Shown here: positions 28,201 to 35,844 of the stretch, one piece after another
Layout: every line of letters begins with the position of its first letter
Position numbering within the stretch: position 1 is the stretch's first letter
NCBI GenBank assembly: GCA_910574345.1
Contig: CAJSZV010000015.1
Coordinates: forward strand, 50,055 to 114,054
From: Clostridiaceae bacterium
Lineage (GTDB): Bacteria; Bacillota; Clostridia; Lachnospirales; Lachnospiraceae
DNA: 64,000 bases
Direction of reading: 5' to 3'
Position numbers and translations under genes: made by a program
The notes under the pieces: model-generated
The model's database searches: none
Seen by the model: only the letters and a program-made list of their open reading frames with translations
Told to the model about the DNA's origin: nothing

Positions 28201-30886
28201 GAAGAGTACGATTGATGTATTTACCATTGACGGGGCCGCCATTTACGAAAATGAAGCATTGGGAGAAGTAACTCAGTGCGGACAGGGAAATGCGGGAGAC
28301 CAACTGGTAACCTTTGAAAATTACCCTCAATTTTTCCAGAACCCTGACGGCGGGATGTTAGACAAAGGAGAAATCGCAAAAGACTATTTTTGCGTGGGTC
28401 AAAGCAAAATATTTAACCTTATGCTAGGAGGAGGTTTCCATAATTGGAGGGGAAGCGCCAATCAAAAGCATGTCACCACAGGAGATGTGCAGGGGTATGA
28501 AAAGTCTAATCCTATCAGAGTTCTGTTTCACTATTCAGGTGTTTCTAATCCACCCAAAGGAGAGAGGGGAGTGGCGGGCCTGATTTCTGCTCCGTCGTCT
28601 GACCATATATCGAAGGCAGAAGCTCAGGCAAGGGTAAGAATATCTGACAATATATCGGGAGTTCACGGAGGCGGTATTGCCTGCAACGGCATCCTTATAT
28701 TAGGAGAGAGCAGCGATATAAATAACTCGACAGGCAGGCTGAGGATTGTAAAAAATGCTGTGGGCGGCGAGTATAACACAGACAAGAAGTTTACGTTCAC
28801 TGTAACATTTAAGGATAATACGGGAACGGATCTGCCGGGTAAGTATCCATATTTTGATATCGATTCCAATGAGGGGACGATTGGAAGCGGTGATACGGTG
28901 ACCCTGAAAGACGGGGAGTATATTGCGATACGCGACCTGCCCGGAGGGACGGCGTATACGGTAAAGGAAACGGAAGACCCGGAATATAAGGATGTGGATA
29001 TTGAGGTCGAAGATGGAAATAAAAAGCCGACGGATATGTTGGGCAGGAATGAGTATTCAGGGACAATAGCAGCCGGCACCGATAATTTGATTACACTTAC
29101 ATTTATCAACCGGAAGAAGGACGTGGGAAAACTCCACATTGAAAAACAGGTTGAAGGAGAGAATAAGGAAAATGCGGAATTCCAGTTTGAGGTATACTTT
29201 ACAATACGTGACAATGAACCGCTAAAGGGGCATTATCAATATAGGAAGGACGGTAAAGGCAAGCCGGAGAAAGGCGTAATCAAAAGCGGTGATACAATAG
29301 GATTGGAAAGTGGTCAGTATATTGAAATACAGGATCTTCCGGACGGAACAAAATACAGGATAGTCGAACAAAAATATGAAGATTATGAGACAGATATCCA
29401 GGTACTGTCAGGCAGTTCCGGTTCCATATCAAAAAAAAATATTCAGGAGTTTTCGGGAATAATAAGTGCTGTGGAGAATACCGTTAAGGTTACGTTTATT
29501 AACCGGAAAAAGGATACAGGAAGATTGAGCATTGCAAAAAATGTTACAGGGGAGGGAGATCTTCAGAAGAGGTTCCGTTTTAGAGTCAATCTTTTTACGG
29601 ATGGTACAGAGCTTAAGAATCATTATCCGTATTCCTGCTTTAGGGAAGGAAAGCTGTTTAGAAAAGGCACAATCAAAAGCGGCAGCCTGGTAGAACTGGC
29701 GAATGGGGAAAATATTGAGATAAAAGATCTGCCGGAGGGAACAAAGTACACGGTAATTGAAGAGGTGTATAATGATTACGAAACAAGTGTTCAGGTAACT
29801 GAGGGAGACAAAACGCCGGTGCCGAAAGGAGCTGTCCGTGAAGCTTCAGGAACCATAGCGGCAGGAACCCATAATAATTTAGTAACTCTTACATACACCA
29901 ACCAGAAAAAGAATGAGGAGCCAAAGCCTGAACATGGAAATCTTACGCTTTCAAAAAAGGTCACCGGTGATGGGGACACAAACAAAAATTTCCACTTTAA
30001 AGTAACTCTGAAAAGCCCTGACGGCAAATTATTGCCCGGGGAGTATGATTATGCAGGTTCCATATCCGGCACCATCAAAAATGGCGAGGCGGAGGTCGCC
30101 CTTGGTCATGGACAGAGCATCACGATTAAAGATTTGCCGGTAGGTACAAAATACGATATACAAGAGAGAGAAGCGAATACAGAGGGATACATTACAGCGG
30201 TTGAGAACAGCCAGGCTGGAAATGCTGTTGTCAGCGGCAATCAGTCCGTGGTCTTTAAAAATCACAAAGAACCGCCTTCAAGACCAACGAAACCGGAAGA
30301 ACCTTCGGACCCGCCGTCAAGCCCACCAGAGCCGTCAAGTCCGACTGACCCGTCAAGTCCGACTGACCCGTCAAGTCCGACTGATCCGTGGAATCCGACC
30401 GATCCCACAAGCCCAACAGATTTTTCCGACCCCACGCCCCCCTCAGAAGGCGGTACTGCACCGGATGACGATCCCCCGCCGTCAAGTACAGCCGCTCCAT
30501 CCGAATCCGCCACTCCTGCAGCGTCCACCGCCCCCACATCCACAGTTCCGGAAGAGTCCTCATCGGATCCTGAGATACCGGTTCTGCCGGAGCTGCCCGA
30601 CCCCAATGATCCTGACAGCCCGGACTGGGTCATCATCGTGGAGGAAGGAGTACCCAGGACTTATGTAAAGGTGTGGGATCCAAAGGAGAAGACGTTTATC
30701 TATATTCCGGAAGAAGAAGTACCTCTTTTCGGCCTTCCGAGAATGGGTGAAGTGGGAAGGAATCTTATGAACTGCGCCGTGTGGCTTGCATTCCTCGGCG
30801 GAGCCGGGGCAGTCACTCTTTACCGGTCAAAGAAGGAAAGAGAGGAAGACGGCAAAGAAGATGGGCCGTCTGAAGGGCTGCATTGA
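25271..30886 (+). CDS. Sortase-type surface protein: beta-helix, B-type repeats, Pro-rich stalk
   Basis: An 1871-residue surface protein, start after AGAGGGAG. A basic N-terminus and hydrophobic segment form the signal peptide. At about 240-300 lies a stretch of repeated S-x-S-[DN]-A motifs. A helical segment at about 400-475 contains LTQEQKERVYNRDKLLAFEW. Residues about 640-980 are a right-handed beta-helix: many rungs with GGGI, ITGGSI and IEGN-like asparagine turns. Four B-type domains follow (about 1155-1660), each ending in INRKK or similar and containing I-x-DLP-x-GT-x-Y. Then comes a Ser-Pro-Thr-Asp-rich stalk, and the motif LPRMGE (1822-1827), a hydrophobic helix and a charged tail. 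This suggests a cell-wall-anchored adhesin or glycan-binding protein; ligand unknown. Confidence 0.85.
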   Translation: MKMQKRRNWSVKQRFCGFMAFMVMFIYVFNHTSISLFFAASSGGTGTPSDAVRESGITLRNCPEEEVELLVMSDCTGYEAGDFVCLDVYIKNNSGEMITDGELRYRAKGIREETAYFEDPDGDYEGEAPDRMTGLRIGPGESRHVTFCFDIDEEIDKTKNQKVDFAFSWEKEGRTAKAKRTFCYVAGGMNLLLPEIHNQDGDDPEGRTWFWAGEPGQMTLHFDLGKILEIIEDKLENEDVIASSSDADIASGSDADKDYDSDMDVAGGSNAVTASGSDAQKNKVHGSGAVIASSSNAWVKWEGDSVLGGEKPVLKELSCKVETYGLQLDQFHVDERMTNADYSTGTRCSFKISRDAKLGIYYGTVTATYEMKGREYTSTQGFAIQVGEGEDQEVVRVIRLIDELPEPEEIEEILTGFEEAGDEAGDEAYYAGLYEQVMYVYYEYQALTQEQKERVYNRDKLLAFEWLWGAAMALEEGSWEWLVEEIKKGGTQTITLTKDIEKPADAELPVTIPGGADITLDLNGKTLSCTSSDSSKNMFEVEASGQFTITDHSLSSAPETTAAERYGDWNEAKAAIENMSHYDPDTKTATYGVISRVSREDQSIRLDRHQVDMSKVGAIEGTDVDNIINVKSEGKLFIKGGRLTSLGKSQRAVFGIHCQIYMTGGYIVGNETDGNGGGINITNWSTLEITGGSIINNKAHNNIYTNKRGGGAVYGNGLSKITIGKDAVIAGNSAPKGGAVYVEGKEGESSKSSVTIDSGAIIAGNIAEGNGGGIFATANSKVIIKGGEVTSNFAQSGGGIYVAPAAQNGSSVQIDGGTISRNHACYDIKESTFASVGGGGIFAGGDVTMTGGTILENYAEEGGGGILVWYKWNTEGHESISVNTRYCPKFIMEGGTIKGNEANQREGGGIRCEGKGLITGGSIIGNITNTTYDFGGGGIYIDLHDKNQPDSGRLEIRNAIITNNMAKGYGGGIAGCGKSTIDVFTIDGAAIYENEALGEVTQCGQGNAGDQLVTFENYPQFFQNPDGGMLDKGEIAKDYFCVGQSKIFNLMLGGGFHNWRGSANQKHVTTGDVQGYEKSNPIRVLFHYSGVSNPPKGERGVAGLISAPSSDHISKAEAQARVRISDNISGVHGGGIACNGILILGESSDINNSTGRLRIVKNAVGGEYNTDKKFTFTVTFKDNTGTDLPGKYPYFDIDSNEGTIGSGDTVTLKDGEYIAIRDLPGGTAYTVKETEDPEYKDVDIEVEDGNKKPTDMLGRNEYSGTIAAGTDNLITLTFINRKKDVGKLHIEKQVEGENKENAEFQFEVYFTIRDNEPLKGHYQYRKDGKGKPEKGVIKSGDTIGLESGQYIEIQDLPDGTKYRIVEQKYEDYETDIQVLSGSSGSISKKNIQEFSGIISAVENTVKVTFINRKKDTGRLSIAKNVTGEGDLQKRFRFRVNLFTDGTELKNHYPYSCFREGKLFRKGTIKSGSLVELANGENIEIKDLPEGTKYTVIEEVYNDYETSVQVTEGDKTPVPKGAVREASGTIAAGTHNNLVTLTYTNQKKNEEPKPEHGNLTLSKKVTGDGDTNKNFHFKVTLKSPDGKLLPGEYDYAGSISGTIKNGEAEVALGHGQSITIKDLPVGTKYDIQEREANTEGYITAVENSQAGNAVVSGNQSVVFKNHKEPPSRPTKPEEPSDPPSSPPEPSSPTDPSSPTDPSSPTDPWNPTDPTSPTDFSDPTPPSEGGTAPDDDPPPSSTAAPSESATPAASTAPTSTVPEESSSDPEIPVLPELPDPNDPDSPDWVIIVEEGVPRTYVKVWDPKEKTFIYIPEEEVPLFGLPRMGEVGRNLMNCAVWLAFLGGAGAVTLYRSKKEREEDGKEDGPSEGLH
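30332..30385 (+). repeat. Three tandem 18-bp repeats in the Pro-rich stalk
   Basis: Unit CCGTCAAGTCCGACTGAC at 30332, 30350 and 30368 (last base changed in copy three) encodes the repeating peptide PSSPTD; degenerate units continue to about 30420. Length may vary between strains by slippage. Confidence 0.85.
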
Positions 30887-30922
30887 TGGATGACAATTCA
30901 TGGATTTGAAGTGTTTTTTACC

Positions 30923-30951
30923 TTTTCAAATCTTCCAGAATGTTGTATACT
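30923..30951 (+). promoter_or_regulatory. Promoter for fba
   Basis: TATACT (30946-30951) with a weak -35 TTTTCA (30923-30928) at 17 bases spacing, in the 128-base gap before fba. Confidence 0.5.
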
Positions 30952-31014
30952 TAGAACAAATGCAGGCTATGGCCGGCAGATGAAGTACATTATAAGAGAT
31001 GGAGGGTTTTGACT

Positions 31015-31878
31015 ATGTTAGTATCAGCAAGAGAGATGCTTGAAAAAGCAAGAGACGGCAAATACGCCGTAGGACAGTTCAACATCAATAATCTGGAGTG
31101 GACCAAATCAATTCTTCTTACGGCGGAAGAGCTGAAGTCTCCCGTAATCCTGGGTGTGTCTGAAGGGGCAGGCAAGTACATGACAGGCTACAAGACGGTT
31201 GTAGGCATGGTGAACGGCATGCTGGAAGAGTTAAAGATTACGGTTCCCGTAGCGCTCCATCTGGATCACGGCAGCTATGACGGATGCTTAAAGTGTATCG
31301 AAGCAGGATTTTCATCCGTTATGTTTGACGGTTCCCATTATCCCATTGATGAGAACGTAGCAAAGACCACAGAACTGGTAAAGATCTGCAAGGAGAAAGG
31401 TCTGTCCATCGAGGCAGAGGTTGGCTCCATCGGCGGTGAGGAAGACGGCGTTGTAGGTATGGGCGAGTGCGCGGATCCCGACGAGTGCAAGGCTATTGCG
31501 GATCTCGGCATTGATTTCCTTGCGGCAGGTATCGGCAACATCCATGGCAAGTATCCTGAGAACTGGCAGGGTCTGAGCTTTGAGACTTTGGCAGCGGTGA
31601 AGGAAAAAGTAGGCGATATGCCTTTAGTGCTTCACGGCGGCACAGGTATTCCGGCGGACATGATTAAGAAGGCTATCAGCCTGGGCGTAGCTAAGATCAA
31701 TGTTAACACAGAGTGCCAGCTGTCCTTTGCAGAAGCAACCCGTAAGTATATTGAGGCGGGCAAGGACCTCCAGGGCAAGGGATTTGATCCAAGAAAGCTT
31801 TTGGCCCCAGGTGCAGAAGCCATCAAAGCTACTGTAAAAGAGAAGATGGAACTGTTCGGATCTGTAGGAAAAGCATAA
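31015..31878 (+). CDS. fba: Class II fructose-bisphosphate aldolase
   Basis: Zinc-dependent cleavage of fructose-1,6-bisphosphate to dihydroxyacetone phosphate and glyceraldehyde-3-phosphate. ATG at 31015 is chosen because GGAGGG lies 8 bases upstream. The 287 residues include D84-H85 in LHLDHGS, H177 in NIHGKY and H207 in LHGGTG, matching the catalytic Asp and zinc ligands of the family. The related tagatose-bisphosphate aldolases share these motifs, but a stand-alone gene with its own promoter and terminator fits the central glycolytic enzyme. It would link dihydroxyacetone phosphate from the glycerol genes in this window to gluconeogenesis. Confidence 0.93.
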   Translation: MLVSAREMLEKARDGKYAVGQFNINNLEWTKSILLTAEELKSPVILGVSEGAGKYMTGYKTVVGMVNGMLEELKITVPVALHLDHGSYDGCLKCIEAGFSSVMFDGSHYPIDENVAKTTELVKICKEKGLSIEAEVGSIGGEEDGVVGMGECADPDECKAIADLGIDFLAAGIGNIHGKYPENWQGLSFETLAAVKEKVGDMPLVLHGGTGIPADMIKKAISLGVAKINVNTECQLSFAEATRKYIEAGKDLQGKGFDPRKLLAPGAEAIKATVKEKMELFGSVGKA

Positions 31879-31949
31879 TTCGCCAAAATAATGAAAAAAC
31901 ACTTGATTTTTTACTGGAAATGGTTTATCTTATCTAAGTAAAGAACAAC

Positions 31950-31985
31950 GGCGTTCTCCTGCCAGTCGGGGGGACGCCATTTTTC
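31950..31985 (+). terminator. Terminator after fba
   Basis: GGCGTTCTCC pairs with GGGGGACGCC (two G-T pairs) and is followed by ATTTTTC. Confidence 0.85.
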
Positions 31986-32104
31986 TTGGGTTTGTGCATG
32001 AACTTTATTTTATTAAGCATAGCTTTGCTGCATAAGGGAAATCTGCCTGTATTCCCTCATGGGGATGAGACAGAGCGATTATGAAAAAGAGAGGATGGAA
32101 GGTT

Positions 32105-34222
32105 ATGAGTGAGGTCATGAATGTTGCCGAGATTTTCGGCAAAAATGTGTTCAATGAAACGGTCATGAGAGAGTATCTGCCCAAAGGTGTTTTCAGGAAA
32201 TTGAAGAAGACCATGGAAGACGGAGCAGAATTGGATCCGTCTATTGCCGATGTAGTGGCTCATGCCATGAAAGAATGGGCAATCAAGAGAGGAGCGACCC
32301 ATTATACTCATTGGTTCCAGCCTCTTACAGGGGTCACAGCTGAGAAGCACGACTCATTTATCTCTGCTCCGGATTCAGAAGGCAAAGTTATTATGGAATT
32401 TTCAGGCAAAGAGCTGATTAAGGGGGAACCGGATGCATCTTCATTCCCGTCAGGAGGCTTGAGGGCTACTTTTGAGGCCAGAGGGTATACCATGTGGGAC
32501 TGCACTTCCCCGGCGTTTTTGCGGGAAGACACCTTGGGTGTAACCTTATGCATCCCTACGGCATTCTGCTCCTATACAGGGGAGGCTCTGGATCAGAAGA
32601 CGCCTCTTCTTCGTTCCATGCAGGCTATAGATAAGCAGTCTCTGCGCATTCTGAGGCTCTTCGGCAATACAAGAGCGAAAAGGGTGGTTCCCTCTGTGGG
32701 ACCTGAACAGGAATATTTCCTGGTTGACCGTGCCAAATACCTGCAGCGAAAAGATCTGATCTATGCAGGGCGCACGCTGTTCGGAGCCATGCCGCCCAAG
32801 GGCCAGGAACTGGAGGATCATTATTTCGGAGCTATCCGTGAGCGAATCGGCGCATACATGAAAGAGGTGAATCAGGAACTGTGGAAGCTGGGAGTAACTG
32901 CCAAGACACAGCACAATGAGGTAGCCCCGGCTCAGCATGAACTGGCCCCTATCTATGACCAGGTGAACCTGGCAGTGGATCACAACCAGATGGTGATGGA
33001 GACTTTGAAAAAAGTGGCAGGACGCCACGGTATGACCTGTCTCCTTCACGAGAAGCCTTTTGCCGGGGTCAACGGTTCCGGCAAACATAACAACTGGTCC
33101 CTGATCTCTGATGACGGAATCAACCTGATGAATCCCGGAGAGACCCCTCACGAGAACATTCAGTTCCTTTTGGTCCTGGGATGCGTGATGAAGGCCATAG
33201 ATGTCCATGCAGACCTGCTTCGTGAGTCCGCTTCCGATGTAGGCAACGACCATCGCCTTGGAGCCAATGAAGCGCCGCCGGCCATTATATCAATCTTCTT
33301 AGGCGAACAGCTGGAAGATGTGATTGATCAGCTGTGCAGTACAGGGGAGGCCACTCATTCCAAGAAGGGCGGAAAACTGCTGACAGGCATCGCTACCCTT
33401 CCTGATCTTGATAAAGATGCCACTGACCGGAACAGAACATCACCATTTGCCTTTACAGGCAACAAGTTCGAATTCCGTATGGTAGGCTCTTCCGATTCCA
33501 TCGCTCCGCCCAACGTGGTTTTGAACACCATCGTAGCCGAGGCATTTAAAGAAGCGGCAGACGAGCTTGAGAAGGCGGAAGATTTCCCCAGCGCCGTTCA
33601 TGACATGATCAAAAAGCTGCTGTCCGATCATCGGAGAATTATCTTTAACGGCAACGGTTATTCCGATGCGTGGGTGAAAGAAGCAGAACAGAGGGGACTT
33701 CCCAACATACGGTCCATGGTGGACGCCATTCCGGCTCTGACTACGGAGAAAGCCGTAAGATTATATGAGACGTTCGATGTATTTACCAGGGCGGAACTGG
33801 AATCCAGGGCGGAAGTTGAATATGAGGCTTATGCCAAGGCCATTAACATTGAGGCCAGAACCATGATCGACATGGCAGGAAAGCAGATCATCCCCGCTGT
33901 CATCAAGTATACCACACAGCTGGCGGAATCCCTGGGATCCATAAAGGCGGCATGTCCGGAAGCAGATGTCAGTGTTCAGAAGGAACTTTTGATCGAGACA
34001 TCCGCCCTGCTTTCGGATATGAAGACAGCTCTGGCAGCCCTGGAAGATTTAACCGTCAAGTGCGCTGGTCTGGAAGACGCCTGTGCCTGCGCCCACGGGT
34101 ATCATGATAACGTGGTTCCCGCCATGGCCGCATTGAGGCTTCCGGCTGATAAGCTGGAGATGATTGTAGACAAAGAACTGTGGCCCTTCCCAAGTTACGG
34201 AGATTTGATTTTTGAAGTATAG
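32105..34222 (+). CDS. glnN: Glutamine synthetase type III
   Basis: ATP-dependent amidation of glutamate with ammonia. The large GSIII form is typical of Bacteroidetes and some Clostridia. Start at 32105 ([12 protein letters not shown]) gives 705 residues, the normal GSIII length, with GAGAGGA about 10 bases upstream; ATG 32081 lacks a clear site. Visible family stretches: [29 protein letters not shown] and [11 protein letters not shown]. The leader from 31986 to 32104 contains a small hairpin (AGGGAA/TTCCCT near 32034-32060) but no recognised riboswitch. No PII or ammonium transporter gene is adjacent. Confidence 0.96.
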   Translation: MSEVMNVAEIFGKNVFNETVMREYLPKGVFRKLKKTMEDGAELDPSIADVVAHAMKEWAIKRGATHYTHWFQPLTGVTAEKHDSFISAPDSEGKVIMEFSGKELIKGEPDASSFPSGGLRATFEARGYTMWDCTSPAFLREDTLGVTLCIPTAFCSYTGEALDQKTPLLRSMQAIDKQSLRILRLFGNTRAKRVVPSVGPEQEYFLVDRAKYLQRKDLIYAGRTLFGAMPPKGQELEDHYFGAIRERIGAYMKEVNQELWKLGVTAKTQHNEVAPAQHELAPIYDQVNLAVDHNQMVMETLKKVAGRHGMTCLLHEKPFAGVNGSGKHNNWSLISDDGINLMNPGETPHENIQFLLVLGCVMKAIDVHADLLRESASDVGNDHRLGANEAPPAIISIFLGEQLEDVIDQLCSTGEATHSKKGGKLLTGIATLPDLDKDATDRNRTSPFAFTGNKFEFRMVGSSDSIAPPNVVLNTIVAEAFKEAADELEKAEDFPSAVHDMIKKLLSDHRRIIFNGNGYSDAWVKEAEQRGLPNIRSMVDAIPALTTEKAVRLYETFDVFTRAELESRAEVEYEAYAKAINIEARTMIDMAGKQIIPAVIKYTTQLAESLGSIKAACPEADVSVQKELLIETSALLSDMKTALAALEDLTVKCAGLEDACACAHGYHDNVVPAMAALRLPADKLEMIVDKELWPFPSYGDLIFEV

Positions 34223-34234
34223 TGCAAAAGCATA

Positions 34235-34274
34235 CAGGCCGCCATGTCAGGTGAAAACCTTATATGGCGGCCTG
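34235..34274. terminator. Hairpin between convergent glutamine synthetase and luxS
   Basis: CAGGCCGCCAT (34235-34245) pairs perfectly with ATGGCGGCCTG (34264-34274). No strong T-tract, but it sits between two stop codons and probably ends both transcripts. Confidence 0.7.
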
Positions 34275-34282
34275 CTGGCCCT

Positions 34283-34765
34283 TTAATCCGCGGGATAGAT
34301 TAACCGTTCCTCGGTAATCTGCTCCAGGACTTCCCTTAAGTACTTCCCTGCCAGGTATTTGGCCATGGGGAGATTCATATCCAGATAGTTTCCGCAGTCC
34401 CTGGCGGCAGCGCCGGGCACGTCTCCTTCATAATCCCGAATAAAACAAAACATATCCCTTATGAGGGGAATGATATCCTTTGATTCATAATCTCCGGCCA
34501 ATAACAGATAGAATCCTGTGCGGCATCCCATAGGGCCGAAATATAGAACCTTTTCCTGATATTCGGGATGATTTCTTAAGAATGTGGCTCCCAGATGTTC
34601 TATGGTGTGAACTTCCGCCGTGTTCATCACAGGTTCGAAATTCGGGCGGGTCATTCTGATGTCAAATGTGGTGATCGCTGTGTTCCCTGCATGGTCCCTG
34701 CGGGATACGTAAATGCCGGGAAGCAGGCGCAGATGGTCGATGGTAAAGCTGGTTATTTTCTCCAT
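34283..34765 (-). CDS. luxS: S-ribosylhomocysteine lyase (autoinducer-2 synthesis)
   Basis: Cleaves S-ribosylhomocysteine to homocysteine and DPD, the AI-2 precursor, recycling the by-product of methylation. The 160-residue product has the metal motif H53-T-I-E-H57, the catalytic cysteine C81 in GPMGCRTG and the third metal ligand C124 in ARDCGNY. The start has AAGGAGG upstream. It is monocistronic with a textbook minus-strand promoter. No mtnN/pfs gene is adjacent. Confidence 0.98.
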   Translation of the reverse strand: MEKITSFTIDHLRLLPGIYVSRRDHAGNTAITTFDIRMTRPNFEPVMNTAEVHTIEHLGATFLRNHPEYQEKVLYFGPMGCRTGFYLLLAGDYESKDIIPLIRDMFCFIRDYEGDVPGAAARDCGNYLDMNLPMAKYLAGKYLREVLEQITEERLIYPAD

Positions 34766-34806
34766 AGTGGTAGCCTCCTTGTGATTATGGTTGGAATCTG
34801 ATATTA

Positions 34807-34835
34807 AGTATAGCGGAAAGCGGAGGAAAAGACAA
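34807..34835 (-). promoter_or_regulatory. Promoter for luxS
   Basis: Minus strand TTGTCT (34835-34830), 17 bases, TATACT (34812-34807), about 42 bases before the luxS start. Confidence 0.75.
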
Positions 34836-34859
34836 GAACAGATAAAAATACTCGTTTTC

Positions 34860-34887
34860 TTGTTTTTTGTACCATCAAGTGTATAAT
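34860..34887 (+). promoter_or_regulatory. Promoter for the SIR2-like gene
   Basis: TTGTTT (34860-34865), 16 bases, perfect TATAAT (34882-34887), divergent from the luxS promoter. Confidence 0.7.
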
Positions 34888-34929
34888 AGATATAAGAAAC
34901 TTACGGGTAAAAACATTCAGGAGGATGCC

Positions 34930-35775
34930 ATGACTTTTTACGAAATGATAGATGACTTGACGCTTGCATTAAACCGGCAGAAGCTGGTGGTCTTTGTGGG
35001 GGCTGGGGTTTCCAAAAACTCAGGCCTTCCCACCTGGGGACAGCTGGTTCAGGCTTTTGCAGAGCGGATTGGTTACACCATGGAGGGCCGCCTGGCTACG
35101 GAAGAATATATTCGGATTCCTCAGTACTATTATTGTCTTGATGAAAGCCCCGGACATGAGGCGTATTACTCTCTGATAAAGGCCATGATTCCGGAGGACA
35201 TCAAACCCAATCTCCTGAACCAGATCATAGTCTCTCTGCGTCCGAAACATATTGTCACAACGAATTTTGACACGTTAATGGATCAGGTTGCCAAGGGATA
35301 CCAGGTAATCCGGGAAGACCGTGATCTTCTCACAGGCATTTCCCCTCATTACCTTTTAAAACTTCATGGAGATATCAGACAGCCGGCAAAGCTGGTGTTT
35401 AAAGAAGATGATTATCTTCACTATTCCGAGACCCATCGGCTGATGGAGACCTTTTTAAAATCCCTGCTTATTGATCATGTGTTTTTGTTTGTTGGATACT
35501 CCCTGAACGATTATAATCTGAAGACGTTTGTCAGCTGGATTGACTTTATCGCCGAGGAGATGCAGGTGAAGCAGGAGATGCACCGCAACTATTTCCTTTC
35601 CAGCAGTCTTCATGCAGGGAAAGACTATCTGCGGAAATATTACGAGGGCAAGGGACTGGAAGTGATTGACTTGTATCAGCTTCCTAAGTGTGTGGAGGAA
35701 CAGGCCCGCATAGTAAAGCTTTCGGACGAGCTGGGACGAAGGACCTATGCGGTCCTGGAATTACTTCACCGATAA
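34930..35775 (+). CDS. Stand-alone SIR2-like (SIR2_2) domain protein
   Basis: SIR2-like domains bind NAD+ and act as deacylases or, in many bacterial immune proteins, as NADases. Start at 34930 follows CAGGAGG; the longer frame from 34867 begins upstream of the -10 box. The 281 residues are almost entirely the SIR2 fold: GAGVS at 24-28, TTNFD with N112-D114, H146 in KLHGD, and GYSLNDYNLK near 195. The zinc-finger cysteines of classic sirtuin deacylases are absent, so the SIR2_2 group seen in defence proteins fits better. No partner defence gene (TIR, Argonaute, Thoeris-like) is nearby. The next gene is a P-type ATPase 69 bases downstream, possibly co-transcribed. Confidence 0.8.
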   Translation: MTFYEMIDDLTLALNRQKLVVFVGAGVSKNSGLPTWGQLVQAFAERIGYTMEGRLATEEYIRIPQYYYCLDESPGHEAYYSLIKAMIPEDIKPNLLNQIIVSLRPKHIVTTNFDTLMDQVAKGYQVIREDRDLLTGISPHYLLKLHGDIRQPAKLVFKEDDYLHYSETHRLMETFLKSLLIDHVFLFVGYSLNDYNLKTFVSWIDFIAEEMQVKQEMHRNYFLSSSLHAGKDYLRKYYEGKGLEVIDLYQLPKCVEEQARIVKLSDELGRRTYAVLELLHR

Positions 35776-35844
35776 GTTACAAACAGGTTCTTTCTTTTTT
35801 ATTCCGGCATAAACATGGAAGGAGAAAGAAAGGGGCTGTGCTGC

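Noticed and set aside
30262..30636. Minus-strand 124-codon Gly/Ser/Val-rich frame
   Set aside because: It is the complement of the Pro/Ser/Thr stalk repeats; low complexity, no start site.
34867..35775. SIR2-like gene as part of a defence island
   Set aside because: Neighbours are luxS and a cation pump; no partner effector, sensor, integrase or restriction gene is in view.
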